DNA from: Phycisphaerales bacterium
Lineage (GTDB): Bacteria; Planctomycetota; Phycisphaerae; UBA1845
Direction of reading: 5' to 3'
Assembly (NCBI GenBank): GCA_003597935.1
Contig: QZJT01000011.1
Span: 1 to 35,745, forward strand
Length of the DNA: 35,745 bases
Made by a program: the position numbers and the translations under genes. Positions 27,340 through 33,515 of the stretch are shown here, piece after piece. Below the pieces are notes generated by a model. That model was given only the letters and a program-made list of their open reading frames with translations. It was not told the origin of the DNA and did not search any database. Each line of letters begins with the position of its first letter. Positions within the stretch are counted from its first letter, which is position 1.

Positions 27340-30154
27340 CGTTTCCGCCCGCGGAACGCCTCCGAAGATCGGCCAGCGGACCGGCCAGCTCCGCGTGTCC
27401 TCGGGCGTGCAGCAGTTCTTCATAAAGATCGACATGGCAGGCAACCACGGCCGCGATATCGCCGTCGTTGTCCGCGTCCACAAGCTGCCGGACCCGCTCC
27501 AACGCGGCCTCGGCGCCCTCCGCCCGGCCGGTTTCGGCAAGGCTCGCCGCCCACCACACCAGGGCCGCCGCCTGATCGGCGCCGCCGGGCTCGAGCGTCT
27601 CCCACGTCTGCACTGCCCGTTCCAGCAGCTTCGCGGCGTCCGCCGGTTTCCCCTGCCCCATCGCCACGGCCGCCCGCGCCAGCAGCGCGTCGGCGAAATC
27701 CGCCGGGTCGGCCCCAGCGTCGGATTCCGCCATGCTCAGGGCCTCGTCGGCGGTGCGGGCGGCGTCGTTGAGCCTTCCCAATCGCCGCTGGACCCCGGCC
27801 AGCAGGATCAGGATCCGCTCGTCGCTGACTTCGCGGGCGCCCTCCAGCGCCCGATTGCGCTGCAGCGCCTGGCGCAGACTGGATTCCGCCCGGTCGAGCT
27901 TGCCGAGTTCGACGTACACGTCGCCAAGGCTGTAATACGTGGCGACTGCGTACGGGCTGGCGTCGTCGGGCAGGCCGTCCCAGATTCTCACCGCCGCCTC
28001 CAGTTGCCGCAACGCTTCATCGAAATCGCCCAGCTTCAGCAGGGCGTAGGCGAAGTTGGTGTGGACGATGGCGATGTACGGGTGGTCGCGCAGCACGGCC
28101 GGCACGTCGGCCAGGGTGCGCATCAGCAGCCGCCGGCCGGAATCGGCGTCGCCGGTGGACAAACGAATCAGCCCGACGTTGTTGCGGCAGTTGATCAGGA
28201 CCAGATGGCCGGCGTCGAGGGAGCGTTCGCAGATGTTCAGCGCCTCCTCATAGTGGTCGCGCGCCCGCCGGTCGTGATCGCCGGCCGGATCCAGGTCGCC
28301 CAGCGTCTCCTCCAGCACGCCCAGGGTGTTCAGCGCGCGCACCACGTGCAGCGCCGCGACGTCGCCCTGCGCCCGGTACAGGTCCAGCGCCTCGCCGGCC
28401 AGCGCCGTGGCCGCCTCGAAATCCGGCGCCTCGCGGGTCATCATCTCCCGGTTCGCTTCCGCCATGGCCAGATCGAGCAGCACGTCCGCCACCGCGCCTG
28501 GGGGGGGGTCGTCCATCCCGCGGTAGATGCCCAGCGCCTCCCGCAGGGCGGTGGCGGCCGCGGCGCCGTCCTGCGCCCAGTTGTACATCCGCCCCAGCCG
28601 CAGCAGCGCGTCCGCCACGTCGGGATGATCCGGCCCCAGTTCGCGGCGCCGAATATCCAGGGCTTCCTGCAAGTCCGCGGCGGCGGTCTGCAGCTTGCCC
28701 AGGTCGTTGTAGACGCTTCCGATGGCGGCCAGCAGCGAGGCCCGCACCAGTGGATCGTCGGTCAGCCCCTTCTCCAGCCGGCCCGCGGCGTAATCGACGG
28801 CGTCCAGGATCGACACGTTCCCCGACGACATCTTGGGCAGGTTGAACGCGCTTCCGAACGACAGCATGTCCTCCATGAACCGGGCGACGCGGGCCGATTT
28901 CTCCGCATGGCGATCGGCCCGCTCCCGCTCCCGCTCGGCGCGGGCGTACATGACGGACGTGGCGATCGCCGACGCCACGGATATCACCAGGATCACCGCC
29001 ACCACCGCCACCGGCGTGCGATGACGCTTGAGGTTCTTGGACAGCACGTACCAACTGCTGTCGCGCTTGGCGTCGATCGGCTCGCCGCGCAGGTAGCGTT
29101 CGACGTCGGCGCTGAGCGCGTCGGCGGTGGGGTAGCGCCGGTCGCGGTCCTTCGACAGCGCCTTGAGCACGATCGTGTCCACTTCGTCGTTGATCGGCTC
29201 GTGGACGCGGTCGATGCCGGAATCGCCGCGGCGGGCGGCGACGCTGTGGCTGGGGGGGGCCGGGTCGGCGTCGGTGATCGCCTTCAGCACCTCCATCATG
29301 GACCCCTCGGACGGGTGCGGCCGGGCGCCGGTGAGCATCTCGTAGAGGATCACACCCAGGGCGTACACGTCCGTGCGCGTGTCGATCAGGGCCGGGTCGC
29401 CGCGGAGCTGCTCCGGGGCGGCATACGCCAGCGTCCCCATGAACTCGCCGGTCATGGTCATGGGCGCTTCGCCGCCCCCCCCCGGCGTCTTGGCCAGGCC
29501 GAAGTCGACGACGTGCGGCTCGCCCTCGGCGTCGATGAGGACGTTGCCGGGCTTGAGGTCGCGATGGGTCACGCCGCGCTGATGGGCGTGGCTGACGCCG
29601 GCGCAGATCTTGCGGAACAGCGTCAGCCGGTCATTCAGGTGCGCCCCCACCGCCTTGCCCCCCCCCTTGCCGGCCAGGTGCCGGTCCAGCGGCACGCCGT
29701 GGACGTACTCCATGGCGAAGTACTGCCGCCCGTCCGGCGTCTCACCGCTCTCGTACAGCGTGACGATGTTGGGGTGCTGCAAGTGGGCGACCAGCTCGAT
29801 CTCGCGTTCGAACCGCCGCCGCTGCCGCGGCGACGCGAACGCCCCCTCCGCCAGCACCTTGAGCGCGACCGTGCGGTGCGTCTTCCGCTGAATGGCCTTG
29901 TAGACGATGCCCTGCCCCCCGCGGTGGATTTCGCCGAGAATGTCGAATCCCTCGACCGTCTCGCGCGGCGGCGCCTGCGTCACCGGGATGACCGCGGTGG
30001 AACCGAACTCCGCGATGAAGGCGTTGTTCCGGCGGACGCGCTCGAGGCCCGCCTGGCAGGTCGGGCACGACTCGAGGTGCTCCACCACCGCGGGATCGAG
30101 CCGCTCGCCCGCGACGTAGCGTTCGATCTGTTCGAGTGTGCAGCAGTTCGCCAT
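27332..30154 (-). CDS. Serine/threonine kinase with N-terminal zinc-finger motif and C-terminal TPR region
   Basis: 940 residues. Residues 1-40 contain Cys4/Cys5, His26, Cys30 and Cys33 (HLESCPTC), the pattern of anti-sigma zinc fingers (zf-HC2). The kinase domain follows: GGQGIVYKA, Lys99 in VALKV, catalytic HRDLKPGN (197-204), DFG (217-219), APE (246-248) and DVYALGVILYEM. A single helix lies at about 381-403, and the remaining ~500 residues are helical repeats of TPR type (AIGSVYNDLGKLQTAAADLQ, ATYYSLGDVYVELGKLDRAE). The ATG is 2 bp after the ECF stop. Zinc-finger plus kinase next to an ECF sigma factor suggests the kinase binds and phosphorylates or releases the sigma factor; this is inferred. 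G/C runs of 8-9 bases at 28500-28508, 29252-29259, 29475-29483 and 29658-29666 lie in this gene. Confidence 0.94.
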   Translation of the reverse strand: MANCCTLEQIERYVAGERLDPAVVEHLESCPTCQAGLERVRRNNAFIAEFGSTAVIPVTQAPPRETVEGFDILGEIHRGGQGIVYKAIQRKTHRTVALKVLAEGAFASPRQRRRFEREIELVAHLQHPNIVTLYESGETPDGRQYFAMEYVHGVPLDRHLAGKGGGKAVGAHLNDRLTLFRKICAGVSHAHQRGVTHRDLKPGNVLIDAEGEPHVVDFGLAKTPGGGGEAPMTMTGEFMGTLAYAAPEQLRGDPALIDTRTDVYALGVILYEMLTGARPHPSEGSMMEVLKAITDADPAPPSHSVAARRGDSGIDRVHEPINDEVDTIVLKALSKDRDRRYPTADALSADVERYLRGEPIDAKRDSSWYVLSKNLKRHRTPVAVVAVILVISVASAIATSVMYARAERERERADRHAEKSARVARFMEDMLSFGSAFNLPKMSSGNVSILDAVDYAAGRLEKGLTDDPLVRASLLAAIGSVYNDLGKLQTAAADLQEALDIRRRELGPDHPDVADALLRLGRMYNWAQDGAAAATALREALGIYRGMDDPPPGAVADVLLDLAMAEANREMMTREAPDFEAATALAGEALDLYRAQGDVAALHVVRALNTLGVLEETLGDLDPAGDHDRRARDHYEEALNICERSLDAGHLVLINCRNNVGLIRLSTGDADSGRRLLMRTLADVPAVLRDHPYIAIVHTNFAYALLKLGDFDEALRQLEAAVRIWDGLPDDASPYAVATYYSLGDVYVELGKLDRAESSLRQALQRNRALEGAREVSDERILILLAGVQRRLGRLNDAARTADEALSMAESDAGADPADFADALLARAAVAMGQGKPADAAKLLERAVQTWETLEPGGADQAAALVWWAASLAETGRAEGAEAALERVRQLVDADNDGDIAAVVACHVDLYEELLHARGHAELAGPLADLRRRSAGGNDE

Positions 30155-30156
30155 GT

Positions 30157-30759
30157 CTACTCGATCTCGTACGCCGCGCCGAGCACGTCGCGGATCTTGC
30201 GAAGCCGTTCGATGGCCCGGTTCTTGGCGACATAGACGTCGTTGACGGTCATTCCCAGTTCCGCCGCCACCTCGGCGGCGCTGCGCTGCTCCAGCGCCAC
30301 CATCTCGAACGCCCGGACGGTCTTCGGATCCATGCGCGAGCGCTCGCGCAGCTCCTCCAGGCTGCGGCGCACGACCGCCTGCCGCACCTCCTCCTCCCAG
30401 ATCGCCCCCAGCGCGGCGTCATCGGGGGGGGCTTCCTCGAAGGCGGACTCGCCGCGCACCTGCCGCCGCCGCGCCTGGCTGCGCTTAAGGTCGGCGATGC
30501 GGAACTTCGCGATCGCGATGATCCAGCTTCTCAGACGGCCGCGGGTGCGGTCGTATTGCCCCGCCTGATACGCGCTGAGAAACTGCGTCATCGTTTCCTG
30601 GGCCACGTCGGCGGCGTCCGCCTCGTCGAGTCCCAGCTTGCGGGCGAAGGCGACGATGATGGGACGGTAGCGGGCGTCGCACTCCCGCCACGCGTCCTGA
30701 TTCTGGCGGTCGTGCAGAGCCTCCAGGAGCTGACTGGTCGTGGTGTTGGGGCTGATCAT
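30157..30759 (-). CDS. ECF-type RNA polymerase sigma factor
   Basis: 200 residues. Region 2 is about 25-95 (DARYRPIIVAFARKLGLDEA, DVAQETMTQF, LRSWIIAIAKFRIADLKR) and region 4 about 125-190 (VRAFEMVALEQRSAAEVAAE, helix-turn-helix ending VNDVYVAKNRAIERLRKI). The linker holds AFEEAPPDDA, with an 8-nt C run on the coding strand (30424-30431 on the plus strand reads G). The ATG at 30759 follows GAGGGG by 6 nt; the open frame extends to 31344 but that part is a shadow of the tail-anchored gene. ECF sigma factors beside Ser/Thr kinases are a known planctomycete arrangement, where phosphorylation is thought to control sigma activity. It heads a four-gene unit with the kinase, ruvC and ruvA. Confidence 0.94.
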   Translation of the reverse strand: MISPNTTTSQLLEALHDRQNQDAWRECDARYRPIIVAFARKLGLDEADAADVAQETMTQFLSAYQAGQYDRTRGRLRSWIIAIAKFRIADLKRSQARRRQVRGESAFEEAPPDDAALGAIWEEEVRQAVVRRSLEELRERSRMDPKTVRAFEMVALEQRSAAEVAAELGMTVNDVYVAKNRAIERLRKIRDVLGAAYEIE

Positions 30760-30918
30760 CTCCGACCCCTCGGCGTGAGCGCACAGCCTACGACCCGCGT
30801 CGCGCCATCGCAAGCGTGGCCTGCCGTCGGTGGAAGCGTCTGGCGGCGCGCCGCTCGCTCGACGGTGACTTGATCGCTCGCGCCCTGTGGCCGATAACCA
30901 TCGGAGGACGACAGTCGC

Positions 30919-32139
30919 GTGCCGGAACCAGCCGAACAGCCCATGGATGACGCCCCCCTCGGCGAGCGTGCGGAGGACGAGCTGGATCTGCTGTTGGCGG
31001 CCGCCGCGGACCTGGCGGACGAGATTTCGCAGGAAATCGGCGAAGCGGAAGCGAGAGACGGGCTGAGCGAAGCAGACGCGGCGTTTCTGGCCTCTCCCAC
31101 CGCGCCGGCCGTCGGCCTCGACGAGCAACTCGCCCGGCTGGAGAGTCTCGCGAAGGCCACTCAGCGGGAGATCGGGCAGGCGGGCCCGCCCTCGCCCGCG
31201 CTCGACGGGCCGGCCGGCGGAAGCCTCTCGTCCAGCGCCCGGTCGGTCGCCGGCGCACCGCTCCCATCCGGGGTCGTGCCGCCGGCGGCACCGATGCCGC
31301 CCACCCCCGTCGCGCTGACCCGAGGCGTCAGTCCAGCGGATCACTGTGACGCGGGCGTTGCCTCACCGGAGGGCGATGACCACCCGGGATCGCTGCCCGA
31401 CATCGTCGTGCGTGGAGTCCGCAGACCCAGAATGGACGAAGACTTCAGAATCCCCCGCGTCCGCCCGGACGGCAGCGGCGTCGAAGACGATCTGGATTCG
31501 GCTCTCGCCGAGTTGGCCGAGCAGCCGCCGTCCGCCCGGGGCCTGGGGGACTTCATGGATGAGCTTCAATCCCCCTCCCCGCACGCCCCGCGGGAACCCT
31601 CCATCGAGCCGGGAATCACCGACGGCGACGGTCTGGGCTCAGACGACGATCTGTGTGGAATCGGGCCGGGGGCAGCGCCGGTGTCGGAAGATGACCTGAC
31701 TGGTCCTTCCGCCGGAGCGCCGCTGGACGCCTTTGGAGCACCGCCTCCTCGAGGGGGCGTGCGTTCGGTCAAGGTCCACTCGGCCGCTGCGGCGAGCGCA
31801 GCGGATGGCGCCATGGCCGCCGGGGCGCCGCGATCGACCCTGCCTCCGACGGATGGAGATACGGGCGGCGCCGCACGCGATGCCGACGAGAGCAACCCCG
31901 GCGTCGATCTGACGGCACGCATCGCGGCCGGCGCGTGGCGCGCCCTGCGCCGCGTCCCCGGCGTCACTCTGGCGGGCCGGTGGTCGTTGCCGTTCGCGTC
32001 GGGCGTCGTCCACCTTCTCGAGCTGGTCGACCGGCCGGCCCGGCGCATCGATGCCAGGCTTAAAACGCTGCTGGGCTGGGCCGGCATCGCCACTTCCGTG
32101 ATCGCCCTGATGACCGCGATCTGGAGCCTGCTCCGCTGA
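30919..32139 (+). CDS. Acidic, mostly disordered protein with C-terminal membrane anchor
   Basis: 406 residues from a GTG at 30919 with GGAGGA 11 nt upstream; an ATG at 30943 is an alternative. The first ~60 residues are an acidic helix (AEDELDLLLAAAADLADEIS). A long Pro/Ser/Asp/Gly-rich stretch follows, with short conserved-looking acidic segments such as VEDDLDSALAELAE and SEDDL. The last ~70 residues are ordered, basic then hydrophobic, ending in a helix (AGIATSVIALMTAIWSLL) with no soluble tail, as in C-tail-anchored membrane proteins. This layout recurs in planctomycetes but I can name no function. It is divergent from the ECF gene across a 159-bp gap, so a shared regulatory region is possible. 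Confidence 0.72.
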   Translation: MPEPAEQPMDDAPLGERAEDELDLLLAAAADLADEISQEIGEAEARDGLSEADAAFLASPTAPAVGLDEQLARLESLAKATQREIGQAGPPSPALDGPAGGSLSSSARSVAGAPLPSGVVPPAAPMPPTPVALTRGVSPADHCDAGVASPEGDDHPGSLPDIVVRGVRRPRMDEDFRIPRVRPDGSGVEDDLDSALAELAEQPPSARGLGDFMDELQSPSPHAPREPSIEPGITDGDGLGSDDDLCGIGPGAAPVSEDDLTGPSAGAPLDAFGAPPPRGGVRSVKVHSAAAASAADGAMAAGAPRSTLPPTDGDTGGAARDADESNPGVDLTARIAAGAWRALRRVPGVTLAGRWSLPFASGVVHLLELVDRPARRIDARLKTLLGWAGIATSVIALMTAIWSLLR

Positions 32140-32206
32140 ACGCCGCGCCCCAGGGTGCGTGACGCAATCGCCACCTCCTCTGAGCGAGCCGCGTGGCTTT
32201 GGCCCC

Positions 32207-32888
32207 AATGCGGTTCACCTACGGATCACAACTGACTGTCGGAACGGCTTTTCCGGTTGCGGGGGACGGCAGTGCTCGGGTCGTTTCCTGGCGGATTTGG
32301 ACATCTTGTTCTTGACCGCGCGGGGGTTCGTGCGTCCGTCGCGGTCGGGGAGTCTTCCCCGGGCGATCATCAGGATCATGGCCTTGTAGGGGATTCGCGA
32401 CTGGTCCGTGCGGGCGTGGCGCATGACGGTGGCGGTGGCGACGAACAGCACTCGCAAGGCGCACGCCCCCAACCGGGTACGCGCGTGCGACAGCGCCGAC
32501 TTGCAGGGGGGACGCTTGTCTGCCAGCACCAGGTAGAGCGAGCGCGTGATACCGACAACCTGACGCCAGATGCCCGGAACGTCCAGGTCGGCCCAGATGC
32601 CGATGGCGATGACGAGCCAGACGACGACCGCCGCCGGGATCCGCCGGATCCGGCGGGACTGGCGCCCCGCCGCCCTCAACACCGCGTGAACGGTCTTTGG
32701 GGAAACGAAACGAGTGAGGGCTTCGGGAACGACCACCGGTGCCGGCCACTCCGGACCCGCTTCAATTCTCGGCCTCCATGGCCGAGAGCACGCGTGAGTC
32801 AAGCCTCCGTAGCGATAGAGCGAACTCTTCGCTGAAAGCTCGATCGGCATTGTGAGGCTTACTTCATGCGCCTGAAGTGAACCATATT
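32207..32888 (-). mobile_element. 682-bp IS4-family-derived element with imperfect terminal inverted repeats
   Basis: The ends are AATGCGGTTCAC (32207-32218) and, read inward from the other side, AATATGGTTCAC (32888-32877): 10 of 12 positions match and weaker similarity continues inward for about 12 nt. The element is flanked by a 12-bp near-direct repeat and lies in a palindromic repeat. It contains one minus-strand ORF with IS4-type N- and C-terminal sequence but no catalytic core. At 682 bp it is about half the size of a complete element of this type (roughly 1.4-1.5 kb), so it is best read as an internal-deletion derivative, mobile only if an intact relative supplies transposase. Confidence 0.75.
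32215..32850 (-). pseudogene. IS4-family transposase with in-frame internal deletion
   Basis: 211 residues. Residues ~40-140 read like the N-terminal domain of IS4-type transposases (ALTRFVSPKTVHAVLRAAGR, VVWLVIAIGIWADLDVPGIW, CKSALSHARTRLGACALRVL). The last ~40 (TNPRAVKNKMSKSARKRPEH then CRPPQPEKPF and VVIRR) match the typical C-terminal tail of the same proteins. The ~230 residues between, carrying the DDE catalytic acids, are missing; the join falls near MILMIARGRLPDRDGR, where full proteins have the M-x-x-D-G-T region. The frame remains open, so a small DNA-binding derivative could still be made. The stop lies within the left terminal repeat, and the ATG is 38 nt inside the right end. Confidence 0.78.
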
Positions 32889-32896
32889 GGCTTTAG

Positions 32897-33097
32897 CCCG
32901 CGCGGAGTTTCCGCCGGAACGGCAGCTTCGGACGACACAGCGATCACCCCTGCCCGGCCCGCGGAGACGACTTCCGCACCGAGACGGCCTGTGAAGGCGT
33001 GAAAGACTGCGACAAGAAGATCAAGACGACGATCGCCTGCCCCCGCGGCAGCAACGGCACGTGCAAGCTCAAGGGCAAGCGCAGCGACTGCGCCTGA
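32897..33097 (+). pseudogene. Orphan 3' end of a Cys-rich protein gene
   Basis: A frame open from 32897 (after a TAG at 32894) to the TGA at 33095-33097 has no usable start. Its last ~45 codons end almost always in G or C and encode DDFRTETACEGVKDCDKKIK, then five more cysteines (ACP, TCKL, SDCA). It therefore looks like the end of a real gene whose front is missing. It begins just beyond the right flank of the IS4-derived element. A strong hairpin follows 38 bp later, as expected for a gene end. The protein family is not recognised. Confidence 0.45.
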
Positions 33098-33134
33098 CGG
33101 GGCCGGCGCGGGCTCATCCGTTGGAGCGGCTTAC

Positions 33135-33180
33135 GAGCAGTGGTTCGGCGCGGGGCCCACCCGCGCCGGCGCCACTGCTC
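33135..33180 (+). terminator. Long stem-loop after the Cys-rich fragment
   Basis: GAGCAGTGG (33135-33143) pairs with CCACTGCTC (33172-33180), and inside it GGCGCGG (33147-33153) pairs with CCGCGCC (33161-33167). TTCACTTCC follows. The two stacked stems make a very stable hairpin, consistent with an intrinsic terminator. Confidence 0.7.
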
Positions 33181-33515
33181 TTCACTTCCAGCGGCCAGAA
33201 CATGCGATCCAAACCGCGAATAATGCGAAAAACCCTCAAAGCTGTCGAGATCAGGCCGATAAGAGACACGCACCCGAAGAGGAGCCCTTGGTGATTCCAG
33301 TAGTCGCGCGATCGCGCCGATACACAGGCGCATCAGTCTGCGGCGCCAGGGGTGGGCGTGCCGATAACCGCGGGGAGAGACTCTCTGCCGGCGGGAGGCA
33401 GTCGCGAGCGTGTGCTCACGCGCTCCGGGCGGTACAGTTCAAGCCTGCGCGATGGTGAAGCCGGCAACGCCGGGCGCTCCCCCCGGTTTGTTTTGACTCC
33501 GGCAGAAACACACGC
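33181..33515. other. Leader region before the FG-GAP protein gene
   Basis: 335 bp with no gene I can support. An AT-richer patch at 33215-33240 (AATAATGCGAAAAACC) could be promoter sequence for the following gene, but no clear boxes are seen. Several short palindromes lie at 33375-33430. Confidence 0.4.

Larger units (their letters stand above)
32183..32900. repeat. Palindromic repeat split by the IS4-derived element, with target duplication
   Basis: The left flank 32183-32193 (AGCGAGCCGCG) and right flank 32895-32904 (AGCCCGCGCG) are the two halves of the palindrome found at 22181-22205 and 22310-22337. The copies GGCTTTGGCCCC (32195-32206) and GGCTTTAGCCCG (32889-32900) match at 10 of 12 positions and directly abut the element ends, as a diverged target-site duplication of the size made by IS4-family elements. 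Confidence 0.75.

Noticed and set aside
27320..30235. Long plus-strand frame across the kinase gene
   Set aside because: The minus strand encodes a complete kinase with catalytic motifs and TPR repeats; the plus frame is Arg/His/Gln-rich with no family sequence.
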